Below, piece after piece: positions 20,176 through 28,671 of a stretch of DNA of 64,000 nucleotides. Source of the stretch: Marinomonas sp. CT5. GTDB lineage: Bacteria; Pseudomonadota; Gammaproteobacteria; Pseudomonadales; Marinomonadaceae. A model generated the notes under the pieces. It made no database searches. It was not told the origin of the DNA and was given only the letters and a program-made list of their open reading frames with translations. The position numbers and the translations under genes were made by a program. The stretch spans positions 1,140,560 to 1,204,559 of the forward strand of contig NZ_CP025572.1 of NCBI RefSeq assembly GCF_018336975.1, read 5' to 3'. Within the stretch, counting starts at the first letter, position 1. Every line of letters starts with the position of its first letter.

Positions 20176-21033
20176 GTGAGTCAGGTCGTTAATAATCTTA
20201 TTGGTTTGTTAAAGTTAGAGCGTGTGTCGGCTACTCAGTTTATTGGTCGCAGTCAAGATATCGGTTTTCCGAAACTTTTTGGTGGTCAGGTTATTGGTCA
20301 AGGCCTCAGTGCGGCTACGCAGACGGTTGAAGGGCGGTTTCCGCATTCATTACATTGTTACTTTTTGCGTCCAGGGGACTCTTCCCATCCTATTGAGTAT
20401 GATGTTGAAATCGTTCGTGACGGCCGAAGCTTTAGTGTTCGAAGGGTGATAGCTTCACAATTTGGTAAAAGCATCTTAGCTATGACGGTTTCTTTTCATA
20501 TTGAAGAGGATGGTTTGGTTCATCAAGATGCCATGCCAAATGTCCCAGGGCCTGAGTCTTTTAAGTCTGAATTGTCGCTTTATCGAGAACATGCCGATGA
20601 GATTTCATCAAAGGTCAGAGACTTATTTACCGCTGATCGACCAATTGAATATCGAATAGTCGAAAATCAAAACCCTTTCCGACCTCGTCCAGGAATTGCA
20701 AAACGCCATATGTGGATTCGAAGTGTGTCGGCTTTGCCTGATGAGGCCTTAGTTCATCAGTCTATGTTGGCCTATACAACCGACTATGGTTTTATTGAAA
20801 CCGCATTGATGCCTCATGGTATTTCAATTGGAAGTCCTTACCTTACCGCTGCGAGTTTGGATCATGCTATCTGGTTTCATCGGCCTTTTAGGTTGGATGA
20901 ATGGTTGTTATATGTCGCGGATTCGCCATCGGCTGATTCTGGTAGAGGTTTTGTGCGCGGGCAAATTTTCAATCAGAAAGGCGAACTTGTTGCTTCAACC
21001 GCCCAAGAAGGACTATTACGTTACTCGGATTAA
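20176..21033 (+). CDS. tesB: Acyl-CoA thioesterase II
   Basis: Hydrolyses acyl-CoA to free fatty acid and CoA. The 285-residue double hot-dog protein has GGQVIGQGLSAA and LHCYFLRPGDSS in the first half and the catalytic-region SLDHAIWFHRPFRLDEW plus ASTAQEGLLR in the second, matching the Asp/Thr/Gln triad of TesB. The start is GTG at 20176 behind AGGAGG; the ATG five bases upstream reads into an immediate stop. Its TAA overlaps the convergent queG stop. Confidence 0.95.
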   Translation: MSQVVNNLIGLLKLERVSATQFIGRSQDIGFPKLFGGQVIGQGLSAATQTVEGRFPHSLHCYFLRPGDSSHPIEYDVEIVRDGRSFSVRRVIASQFGKSILAMTVSFHIEEDGLVHQDAMPNVPGPESFKSELSLYREHADEISSKVRDLFTADRPIEYRIVENQNPFRPRPGIAKRHMWIRSVSALPDEALVHQSMLAYTTDYGFIETALMPHGISIGSPYLTAASLDHAIWFHRPFRLDEWLLYVADSPSADSGRGFVRGQIFNQKGELVASTAQEGLLRYSD

Positions 21034-22109
21034 CGTAAGTGGTCGTGCTGTTTTAGAGCCCAGAGAACATGTTCTTTTACTAACTCTGAGGCATGGGGCA
21101 GGGCCTTTTCAAGAGCTTGTGTAGTGGTTGGGCTGGTTGGTGCGTTACCTAATGCTACAGCAATATTTCTACGCCAATTTTCAAATCCTGTGCGGCGAAT
21201 AGGGGAGCCTTCGGTGTTTTTCAAGAAGGTCTCTTCATCCCATTCGAATAATTCCACCAGATCCGCTGAGTCTAAGTTGTGTCTTGGCTGAAAATCTTCT
21301 TCTTCAGTGTATTTAGCAAACTTAGTCCACGGGCATACCAACTGGCAATCATCGCAGCCAAAAATACGGTTGCCCATTTTACTGCGTAGTTCTTCTGGAA
21401 TAGAGCCTTTGTGTTCGATAGTCAGATAGGAAATACATTTTCCCGCATCAAGCACCCAAGGTTCCACAAAGGCGTCAGTAGGGCATTGTGTTAGGCAAGC
21501 TGAGCAGCTGCCGCAGTGTCTAGTCTGTGTTGGCTTATCAACAGGAAGTGGTAAATTGGTAAAGATCTCACCTAATAAAAACCAGCTCCCCGCCTTTGGC
21601 GTAAGTAATAGGGTGTTTTTACCAATCCAGCCCATGCCAGCTTGTTCGGCAATTTGTCTTTCTAAAATAGGAGCGCTATCGACAAAGGCCCGGTAGCCAT
21701 GGTCGCCAACAGTTTGCTCTATTTTCTTGGCCAGCTGAGTAAGGCGCTTACGGATTAATTTATGGTAATCACGGCCCAGTGCATAGCGTGCAATATAGGC
21801 TTTGTTTTTGGTTTGTAGTCTTTTTACGGTTTCGACAGATTGAGGAAGGTAATGCATTCGTAGAGAAATAACTCGACGCGTTCCTGGGTGGAGTTGCTCT
21901 GGGTAAAAGCGCATGTCGCCATGGTTCGCAAGATAGTCCATCCCTGCGTGATATTTATTGTCCAGCCACTCTTTAAATTCGTCTTTGTGCTTTGCTAAGT
22001 CAGGTTCGACAATGCGAGCATCCGCAAAGCCTAACTCTATTGCCCACGACTTTATATCGCTAGCAAGTTGGGATAACTCTTCTGGACTGGATAAAAACGG
22101 AGGAAGCAA
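21030..22109 (-). CDS. queG: Epoxyqueuosine reductase QueG
   Basis: Cobalamin-dependent iron-sulfur enzyme that reduces epoxyqueuosine to queuosine in tRNA. The 359-residue protein contains two [4Fe-4S] motifs, CGSCSACLTQCPTDAF and a second block with CDDCQLVCPW, and QAGMGWIGKNTLL in the catalytic domain. A C-terminal HEAT-like helical region ends the protein. It is convergent with tesB and shares four bases with it (21030-21033). The usual neighbour tsaE or orn is not present here. Confidence 0.95.
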   Translation of the reverse strand: MLPPFLSSPEELSQLASDIKSWAIELGFADARIVEPDLAKHKDEFKEWLDNKYHAGMDYLANHGDMRFYPEQLHPGTRRVISLRMHYLPQSVETVKRLQTKNKAYIARYALGRDYHKLIRKRLTQLAKKIEQTVGDHGYRAFVDSAPILERQIAEQAGMGWIGKNTLLLTPKAGSWFLLGEIFTNLPLPVDKPTQTRHCGSCSACLTQCPTDAFVEPWVLDAGKCISYLTIEHKGSIPEELRSKMGNRIFGCDDCQLVCPWTKFAKYTEEEDFQPRHNLDSADLVELFEWDEETFLKNTEGSPIRRTGFENWRRNIAVALGNAPTSPTTTQALEKALPHASELVKEHVLWALKQHDHLR

Positions 22110-22173
22110 ATCGATACCGAAATAGTAGACGCTAGGCTAGGGAAAATTAGCCTAGCGTGAGTAACAATAAAGA

Positions 22174-22434
22174 TTAGTAGAGTTGAGAGTCGCCTTTTAC
22201 AACGTCCATCAATAGGTTGATAAATTTACGGTCAGCCTCAGTATGCTCTTCTTGAATCTTAATGGTTGTTTGGTTTGATACTTCTTCAGCAATACGTTGG
22301 TAAGCGTTCGGCTGATTGATATTCTCTTTGGCGATACGGACTAATTCACCAGCGAGTTCTGGATCCATAAGCATCTTACGAAAACAGCGTAAAAATTCAT
22401 CAATAACTCGTTGTTGGTTAAGCTCATTAGCCAT
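22174..22434 (-). CDS. Small helical protein of unknown function
   Basis: I do not recognise this 86-residue protein. It is highly charged and predicted helical, with no signal peptide, membrane segment or Cys. It begins MANELNQQRVIDEF and contains LMDPELAGELVRIAKENI. The ATG at 22434 is chosen because GGAG stands a few bases upstream; an upstream in-frame start would add six residues without a ribosome site. It lies 64 bp upstream of queG on the same strand, so cotranscription is possible. The ribosome site and codon pattern make it a likely real gene. Confidence 0.7.
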   Translation of the reverse strand: MANELNQQRVIDEFLRCFRKMLMDPELAGELVRIAKENINQPNAYQRIAEEVSNQTTIKIQEEHTEADRKFINLLMDVVKGDSQLY

Positions 22435-22871
22435 GGTAAAACTCCTAATCAATTAATCTCGCTATGACACCATGAAGCGTGGATTAGAGCAAGTTTTTAT
22501 ATGCTTTGTGTTGACAAAACTAAGTCGTAAAGACAAAATGAAAATCTATATAATTCGACGACACCCTGTCGATGACTCCTTTTTGTGGGCCACTAGCCCA
22601 TCTCAATCAGATTTGTTCTGATAAGCACAAGTGTAGTATGACGCAATATTGTTATTCTATGCTTCTCCTCGCGAAAAGACGCGGGCAGTGTAAAAACTGC
22701 GATTTCTTGCGTTTGAGTGTTTGTTACTTTTATATAAATGTCCCTTATTTTAAAAGTTACCTCAGTTAGTTTAGCAAACTTCGTTCTATCAACTTTAATC
22801 TGCTTGTCTTATGCGGTTACAATAGCCGTACTAAAATTAAAAGACAGATAAATACTATAGAGGGTAACAAG
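22435..22871. other. 437-bp non-coding region upstream of ilvI
   Basis: No convincing gene. On the plus strand it contains a TTGACA (22511-22516), a TATAAT (22549-22554) too far away to pair with it, and several short hairpins. These include TGGGC-CACTA-GCCCA near 22590 and ATCAG/CTGAT near 22610. The short frames here (for example 22572-22769) lack ribosome sites and are not rich in Ile, Val or Leu, so I see no clear attenuator. A long ilvI leader or an unannotated small RNA is possible. Confidence 0.4.
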
Positions 22872-24584
22872 GTGGAGTTATTATCCGGTGGTGAAATGAT
22901 CGCCCGCTTCCTCAGAGATGAAGGAGTTGAATATATCTATGGTTATCCAGGTGGAGCCGCACTTCATATTTACGATGCTTTGCATCGTCAATCTGATGTA
23001 AAGCATATTCTGGTTAGGCATGAACAAGCTGCAACGCACATGGCCGATGGCTATGCACGTGCAACGGGCAAAGCTGGCACAGTACTTGTAACTTCAGGTC
23101 CTGGCGCAACCAATACCGTGACAGGTATTGCGACGGCGTACATGGACTCGATTCCCATGGTCATTATTTGTGGCCAGGTAATGAGTTATCTGATCGGTGA
23201 AGATGCTTTCCAAGAAACAGACATGGTTGGTGTATCTCGACCAATTGTAAAGCATAGCTTTACCGTTAAGCATCCTTCTGAAATTCCTATGATCATGAAA
23301 AAGGCGTATCACATTGCTACAACTGGCCGTCCTGGCCCTGTTGTGATTGATGTGCCAAAAGACATGACCATGCCTGGTGATAAGTACGAATATCAATACC
23401 CAGAATCGGTTTCTATTCGTTCTTACACACCTCCAACAAAAGGCCATAGTGGGCAAATTAAAAAAGCCGTTGATCTGTTGTTGGCTGCCAAGCGTCCAAT
23501 TATTTATGCTGGTGGTGGCGTAATTATGGGCGGAGCTTCTGACTCCTTGGTGAAGCTTGCTAAATCTTTGAATGTGCCTGTTACCAACACACTAATGGGC
23601 TTGGGTGGGTACCCAGGTACAGACAAGCAGTTTGTGGGTATGTTGGGCATGCACGGCTCTTACGAGGCGAACATGACCATGCATCACAGTGATGTGATCC
23701 TTGCTGTGGGTGCACGCTTCGATGACCGTGTGACAAATGACCCTGATAAATTCTGTCCAGGCGCTAAAATCATTCACATCGATATTGATCCAGCCGCTAT
23801 TTCTAAAACGATTCGAGCTGATGTGCCTATTGTTGGTCCTGTTACGCAAGTTTTAGAAGAGATGCTGTCTTTGGTTGAGGGTCAAAGCTCAAATACTGAG
23901 GCGCTTGAAAGCTGGTGGAAACAAATTAATGAGTGGCGCTTAGTGCATGGTGGTCGTTATGACACGAGCAGTGAGAAGATCAAGCCACAAGCAGCAGTTG
24001 AAGCTTGCTGGCGTGCGACTAAAGGTGATGCTTTTGTGGCGTCTGATGTAGGTCAGCACCAAATGTTTGCTGCTCAGTATTATAAGTTTGATAAACCAAA
24101 CCGTTGGGTTAACTCTGGTGGTTTAGGTACTATGGGTTTTGGTCTTCCAGCCGCTATGGGTGTGAAGATGAACTTCCCTAAAGAAACCGTTGTATGTGTG
24201 ACAGGCGAAGGCAGTATTCAGATGAATATCCAAGAGCTTTCAACTTGCTTGCAATACGGCTTACCAGTAAAAATTCTATGTTTGAACAATGGCTACTTGG
24301 GCATGGTTCGCCAATGGCAAGACATGAACTATGAAGGACGTTATTCAAATTCTTACTTGGATTCATTGCCTGATTTTAAAGTATTGATGGATGCTTACCG
24401 TCATAAATACGTTGAAATCCGTACCAAAGAAGAGCTTGACGCCAAAATGGAAGAAGCGTTTGCAATGACTGACCAATTGGTCTTCATCAATTGCTACGTA
24501 GATCCAGAAGAACACGTGTACCCAATGCAAGTACCACGTGGTTCTATGCGTGATATGTTCTTGAGCAAGACGGAGCGAACCTAA
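22872..24584 (+). CDS. ilvI: Acetolactate synthase large subunit
   Basis: Thiamine-diphosphate enzyme making acetolactate and acetohydroxybutyrate for Val, Leu and Ile synthesis. The 570-residue protein has the N-terminal [19 protein letters not shown], the catalytic Glu in [20 protein letters not shown], and the ThDP motif [20 protein letters not shown] ending in LNNGYLGM. The start is GTG at 22872 behind AGAGGG. ilvH follows after one base, so the two are coupled. The pairing with an ilvH-type subunit favours the name ilvI over ilvB or ilvG. Confidence 0.95.
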   Translation: MELLSGGEMIARFLRDEGVEYIYGYPGGAALHIYDALHRQSDVKHILVRHEQAATHMADGYARATGKAGTVLVTSGPGATNTVTGIATAYMDSIPMVIICGQVMSYLIGEDAFQETDMVGVSRPIVKHSFTVKHPSEIPMIMKKAYHIATTGRPGPVVIDVPKDMTMPGDKYEYQYPESVSIRSYTPPTKGHSGQIKKAVDLLLAAKRPIIYAGGGVIMGGASDSLVKLAKSLNVPVTNTLMGLGGYPGTDKQFVGMLGMHGSYEANMTMHHSDVILAVGARFDDRVTNDPDKFCPGAKIIHIDIDPAAISKTIRADVPIVGPVTQVLEEMLSLVEGQSSNTEALESWWKQINEWRLVHGGRYDTSSEKIKPQAAVEACWRATKGDAFVASDVGQHQMFAAQYYKFDKPNRWVNSGGLGTMGFGLPAAMGVKMNFPKETVVCVTGEGSIQMNIQELSTCLQYGLPVKILCLNNGYLGMVRQWQDMNYEGRYSNSYLDSLPDFKVLMDAYRHKYVEIRTKEELDAKMEEAFAMTDQLVFINCYVDPEEHVYPMQVPRGSMRDMFLSKTERT

Positions 24585-24585
24585 T

Positions 24586-25077
24586 ATGCGACACATTATT
24601 TCTGTATTGATGGAAAACGAGCCAGGTGCTTTGTCGCGAGTAGTTGGTTTGTTTTCTCAGCGAAACTTTAACATTGAATCGTTGAACGTTGCGGCAACGG
24701 ATGATCCAACTTTATCTCGTTTGACTTTAACAACCTTTGGCTCAGACCAAGTGGTTGAGCAAATCACTAAGCAGCTAAATAAGTTGATTGATGTGGTGAA
24801 GCTAGTGGATCTTACTGAAGGTCAACACATTGAGCGTGAATTGATGTTGGTTAAAGTTCGTGCTACTGGTGCTCAGCGTGCGGAAGTGAAACGTACCGTT
24901 GATATCTTCCGTGGCAACATCGTCGATATGACACCGTCTATTTACACGGTTCAAATCGTGGGTGAGTCAGATAAACTTGATGGATTCTTGCAAGCATTGG
25001 GCGGTGCTCATTTGCTTGAGGTAGTTCGTACAGGTGTTTCTGGTATTGCTCGCGGTGAAAAGACTCTGTCTTTGTAA
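24586..25077 (+). CDS. ilvH: Acetolactate synthase small (regulatory) subunit
   Basis: Regulatory partner of IlvI, conferring valine feedback inhibition and raising activity. The 163 residues start with an ACT domain (ISVLMENEPGALSRVVGLFS, then NIESLNVAATDDP), followed by a C-terminal domain typical of IlvH. It begins one base after ilvI and is followed by a terminator. Confidence 0.95.
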   Translation: MRHIISVLMENEPGALSRVVGLFSQRNFNIESLNVAATDDPTLSRLTLTTFGSDQVVEQITKQLNKLIDVVKLVDLTEGQHIERELMLVKVRATGAQRAEVKRTVDIFRGNIVDMTPSIYTVQIVGESDKLDGFLQALGGAHLLEVVRTGVSGIARGEKTLSL

Positions 25078-25100
25078 GCGTCTATCTTATTGATATGAAC

Positions 25101-25143
25101 AGCCCCCAATAGTTGGAGATGCCAATTACTGGGGGCTTTTTTT
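25101..25143 (+). terminator. Rho-independent terminator after ilvH
   Basis: AGCCCCCAATAGTTGG and CCAATTACTGGGGGCT form a 16-bp stem with one mismatch and one G-U pair, followed by a run of T. It closes the ilvIH transcript 23 bp after the ilvH stop. Confidence 0.9.
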
Positions 25144-25487
25144 ATGGTTAAACCTACTTCATTCATCTATCAAAAAATTGGTAACGTAATTTGAACATGT
25201 TAAGTAAAAGTTTACGGTTTAAGTGAAAGTCTTTTAGCATCAACTAATTTTCAAATGAGCATGCGCACTATTAAACTGTTATATGGCAATGTTTTCTCAT
25301 GACAGAATGTTTCAGCAAAGCTGGCTGTTGCTGAAAAGCATAAAGTGGGGAGTAAAATGCGTATTAAGGTTTGCAGCATAAGAACATCCTTTTTTAAATT
25401 AGTGGAATATTCACAGGGCTTTTATACTGCAAAGCCATCAAACTTTTATTGTAAGGTTTGTATAAATAACAATTAATTATAATCACG
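25144..25487. other. 344-bp gene-free region between ilvH terminator and the nitrilase-like gene
   Basis: AT-rich, no frame with a ribosome site. The only clear structure is a perfect 8-bp hairpin TTCAGCAA (25311-25318) / TTGCTGAA (25328-25335) with a nine-base loop and no T-run. I see nothing else to annotate. Confidence 0.5.
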
Positions 25488-26360
25488 CTAAAGGCCGTTT
25501 AGATTAAATTGCTTAGGCCAGTCTCGGTAGTTGAATACTTGGCCTTGTTCACGGATGCGGGCGATTTCGGATAAATCCACAGTGGCAAATACCCAGCCAG
25601 CTTGGTTGTCTTCGCCTTCTGCTAGAATGCCATTATCAGGGAAACCATAGTCCACTGGCGTATAGACGCTAGCACGTCCTGTATTCACATCTACCGCTTC
25701 GGACCAAGGTGCGTTGCCAATGGTCGGGGATTGCACAACATAGCATTGGTTTTCCAAAGCACGAGCTTGGCAGCCGATTCGTACTCGATGAAAACCTGCT
25801 TGAGTATCGGTGCAACTTGGTACGAGTAAAAGATCGGCGCCCGCAGCCACTTGTCGATTGGCTATCATAGGGAATTCTGAGTCGTAACAAATATGAATGC
25901 CAATGCGACCCAGTTCGGTATCCATGACTTTTATCTGATCGCCGCCACTAATATGCCATTGCTCGTTTTCAAAGCGCGTCATCATCAGTTTATCTTGGAA
26001 ATCAACAAGCCCAGTGGGACCAAAAAGGTATGCACGATTGACAAAACGACCGTCGTTTTGCTGAGTAGGAAAGCTACTGGCGAGGATAAATAGGTTATGG
26101 CGTTTTGCTAATTCTGTATGCAGGTCATGCCACTTTGGTAATAGGCTTTGCATGGCATGAAGCTGTTGCTGCAAATCACGATAAACCGTTTCGCCAAATA
26201 GGGAAGCCAGTTCCATACTGCCATACTCAGGGAAGACCAAGAGTCGAGCGTCTTGTTGTGCCGCATTGGTTACCCAGCGCGCTAGCTTTTCGGCAAACTC
26301 TTCCCATTGGTGGAAAAAGCCAATGTCATATTGTGCGGTAGCCAGTGTAAATTTGCTCAT
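25488..26360 (-). CDS. Carbon-nitrogen hydrolase (nitrilase superfamily)
   Basis: The 290-residue protein carries the full nitrilase-superfamily triad: Glu in FPEYGSME (near residue 45), Lys in QDKLMMTRFE (near 145) and Cys in HICYDSEFPMIA (near 178). These enzymes hydrolyse or condense amides and nitriles in the cytoplasm. The substrate cannot be read from sequence; amidase-like activity is more usual than true nitrilase in this branch. It is the last gene of a minus-strand group after a GNAT acetyltransferase (16 bp apart) and a SnoaL-like protein, which may modify the same small molecule. Confidence 0.85.
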   Translation of the reverse strand: MSKFTLATAQYDIGFFHQWEEFAEKLARWVTNAAQQDARLLVFPEYGSMELASLFGETVYRDLQQQLHAMQSLLPKWHDLHTELAKRHNLFILASSFPTQQNDGRFVNRAYLFGPTGLVDFQDKLMMTRFENEQWHISGGDQIKVMDTELGRIGIHICYDSEFPMIANRQVAAGADLLLVPSCTDTQAGFHRVRIGCQARALENQCYVVQSPTIGNAPWSEAVDVNTGRASVYTPVDYGFPDNGILAEGEDNQAGWVFATVDLSEIARIREQGQVFNYRDWPKQFNLNGL

Positions 26361-26376
26361 AATAGGTCTGTCGCCT

Positions 26377-26967
26377 TCACGCTAAGGATTTCATCCAAAA
26401 TGTCATGGGTTTAAGAGATTCTGTTTTTTCACAAACTTCTTTCCAACTGAAATGAGTGGCAAGCTCTGGGTGTTTTTCATAGCCACGGTTATGCCAGAAC
26501 CGATCCAGAGGTTGGTAATTATCTGGCCGAGCAGGGTGATTTTCTGGACGTTGTACCGCGCAAAAACAAGAGTGTGTGATTCCTGCAATAGTTTTTGCAT
26601 GGGCTTCGCGATGATCAAAAAAGGCGACACCAGCCCCTTGTCCTCGATACTCAGGTAAGAGTACTGACTCTCCACAATAGAAGATCTCATCGAGATCATA
26701 ACCGGCTTTTTTAAATGGCTGTGTAACTTCATCGGTTTCATAGCACAGTGGTAAACCCGTTGAAGCGCCGACGATTTTATCACCATCAAATGCTAAGACG
26801 ATCACGCTATTTGGTGCTTCAATATAGGTTTTAAGGTAGCGAGCTTCGTATTGCGCATCGCCATCATAAAGGTAAGGGAAGTCACGGAACACGCCCATTC
26901 GCAGGTGGGCGAGTTCATCAATATATTGATTTAAAGCGGAGCCTGATAAGCTTTGGAATGACAGCAT
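26377..26967 (-). CDS. GNAT-family N-acetyltransferase
   Basis: The 196-residue protein shows the GNAT acetyl-CoA motif LLPEYRGQGAGVAFFDHRE in its middle and a preceding beta-strand region VIVLAFDGDKIVGASTGLPL. The C-terminal part (RPDNYQPLDRFWHNRGYEKH) is typical of amino-acid or small-molecule acetyltransferases. The substrate is unknown. It lies between a nitrilase-superfamily gene and a SnoaL-like gene on the same strand, with short gaps, so an operon is likely. Confidence 0.8.
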   Translation of the reverse strand: MLSFQSLSGSALNQYIDELAHLRMGVFRDFPYLYDGDAQYEARYLKTYIEAPNSVIVLAFDGDKIVGASTGLPLCYETDEVTQPFKKAGYDLDEIFYCGESVLLPEYRGQGAGVAFFDHREAHAKTIAGITHSCFCAVQRPENHPARPDNYQPLDRFWHNRGYEKHPELATHFSWKEVCEKTESLKPMTFWMKSLA

Positions 26968-26998
26968 AGTCTATTTTCTACCATGATCAGAAATGGGG

Positions 26999-27406
26999 TT
27001 ATGCGGAGACTTGTGCGATCCAATCTTCTAAATTGTAGTAGTTGGTGACACGCGCCACTTTGCCGTCACGAATATCAAAAAAAGCACCGGCAGGCAGTTT
27101 ATAAGCCTGACCATTGGCTTCGGGCAGTCCATCATCCGTGGCGATGTATTCACCTAATACGGTAAATTCAACCGCAGCACGATCACCAGATGGATTAGAC
27201 ATCACAACTATGTCGACGATGGTTTCTTTGTAGTTTTTGTTCATGCGGTCCATGAAAGTGGCAAAGGTGTCTTTGCCTATCTCTCGGTTGCCTTGGTTTA
27301 TGTCATGAATAACGTCGTCAGTCAGCAAAGACAAAAAGGTGTCCATATCTTGAGCATTAAAGGCATTGTAGTAAGTTTGCAGTAATTCAACTGTTTCTTG
27401 GCTCAT
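26999..27406 (-). CDS. SnoaL/ketosteroid-isomerase-like (NTF2 fold) protein
   Basis: The 135-residue protein matches the NTF2-like fold of SnoaL and ketosteroid isomerase: YYNAFNAQDMDTFLSLLTDD in the first helices and the strand KLPAGAFFDIRDGKVARVTN near the end. Family members are isomerases, cyclases or binding proteins; the role here is unknown. It is the first gene of the three-gene minus-strand group and is preceded by a 217-bp gap that holds the mtfA terminator. Confidence 0.75.
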   Translation of the reverse strand: MSQETVELLQTYYNAFNAQDMDTFLSLLTDDVIHDINQGNREIGKDTFATFMDRMNKNYKETIVDIVVMSNPSGDRAAVEFTVLGEYIATDDGLPEANGQAYKLPAGAFFDIRDGKVARVTNYYNLEDWIAQVSA

Positions 27407-27488
27407 GTTAAGGGCTCCAGAAAATAAAAAATAAAGGCCAAATGTTAGTTATTTCTGGCGCATCGAGAAAGGCTTTTTTATGGCATTG

Positions 27489-27512
27489 GCAAAAACAAGC
27501 AATAGCTTGTCG
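27489..27512 (-). terminator. Probable terminator after mtfA
   Basis: Read on the minus strand, ACAAGC-TATT-GCTTGT is followed at once by a run of T (complement of AAAAA at 27491-27495). It lies about 112 bp after the mtfA stop. Confidence 0.6.
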
Positions 27513-27623
27513 TCTATGAATGTATTCATCATTGGGTAGTGTTTCTCGGGAAGAATCAGCAGCGTTTATTGCAAACGCTACTTTGGTATTTGTAGAACGC
27601 TTAGAAGTGTAAGGTATAAATGA

Positions 27624-28391
27624 TCAGGCTGGCTGCTGTCGATAAAACTGAGACAATAGCCGATAGACATCCGGCATTTCTTTTTTCATCATTATAGGGT
27701 CTTCAAAAAAGGTTTCACTGCATACAGCGAAGAACTCAGCAGGGTTAGTTAGAGCGTATTCATCTAGAGGAAGGTGCTTATGATGTTGCCAATCATTACG
27801 TAAATGTTGAAATGCTTCGGTGAAAATGTCGTGCCATTCTCCCGCCTTCATGTCTGGGTGCATTGGTGGCGCACCATTGGCACCATCTCGTAACATATCT
27901 AGCTTATGAGCAAATTCATGAATAACCACATTACTGGCTTTACCGTGTCGCACGTATGGACCCGTTTCTAAAATAGATTGCCAAGATAGAATCAAAGGTC
28001 CACGTTGCCATGCTTCACCACTCAGGCCCCGACCTTCTGGGTGGATGACACCATCCTCACTCTGATAAGGGTGATTAGCGATAAAATCGCCTTCATATAG
28101 AATGATCGTCTGACAATGATCGTACCAATCTAATCCAAGATGCAAAATGGGCACGCAAGCCATCGTTGCGAGTTTTAAGCACATGCTCTCTGTAAACTCA
28201 AATTGACCACCAGGAGCGATGTTCTTACGAGCAATAAAATGCAAACTCATTTCTCGAAGAGCTTCCCGCTCAGGGCCTTGATAGCGGTTCATGACAGGCC
28301 AGTCTGAGACCGCCGCCTCCCATTCTGTTTCTGTGAATCCCATCGCGTCGATACGTCGATTTTCTAGCCAGTTAGTGAGTTGTTTAAACAT
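27624..28391 (-). CDS. mtfA: Zinc-dependent peptidase MtfA (Mlc titration factor A)
   Basis: In E. coli MtfA is a cytoplasmic zinc peptidase that binds the glucose repressor Mlc and so affects the PTS. The 255-residue protein has the metal motif HEFAHKLD near residue 150, with a downstream Glu in NPAEFFAVCSETFFEDP as third ligand. Both are hallmarks of the family (E. coli protein 265 residues). The ATG at 28391 begins the conserved N-terminus; a TTG at 28427 would extend it by 12 residues without support. It diverges from opgG across 280 bp. Confidence 0.9.
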   Translation of the reverse strand: MFKQLTNWLENRRIDAMGFTETEWEAAVSDWPVMNRYQGPEREALREMSLHFIARKNIAPGGQFEFTESMCLKLATMACVPILHLGLDWYDHCQTIILYEGDFIANHPYQSEDGVIHPEGRGLSGEAWQRGPLILSWQSILETGPYVRHGKASNVVIHEFAHKLDMLRDGANGAPPMHPDMKAGEWHDIFTEAFQHLRNDWQHHKHLPLDEYALTNPAEFFAVCSETFFEDPIMMKKEMPDVYRLLSQFYRQQPA

Positions 28392-28671
28392 GGCGCTGCT
28401 CTCGATTAGTGGCCATTTTGGTATCAACTTGATTGCTGAGTAAATGGCTAAGTCTTTTTATAACAAGGTATTAGGTAATTATTAGCAAAATTGTTGGAAT
28501 AGAATAATACACAATTTAGTAAAGTCGTGTTTCTCCTTAATTCTTATGAATTCCTCCGACTTTGCTGCCTTAATCTCATGCTTTTTTGATTATATGATAG
28601 CGGTCAAATATATGACGTCATCCTTATGTTGAGGATTGGTTAACTCCAATTAAGCAACGAGAGAGCTTCCT

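Noticed and set aside
22540..22623. Short frame beginning MKIYIIRRH, reminiscent of a histidine phosphatase start
   Set aside because: It ends after 27 codons, lacks the RHG signature and a ribosome site; the likeness is probably chance.
22572..22769. 65-residue frame upstream of ilvI as an attenuator leader peptide
   Set aside because: No ribosome site, Cys/Tyr-rich and not Ile/Val/Leu-rich, and no terminator hairpin with T-run follows it.
23094..23456. 120-residue minus-strand frame inside ilvI
   Set aside because: It is antisense to strongly conserved acetolactate synthase codons, has no ribosome site and a His/Arg/Asn-rich composition typical of shadow frames.
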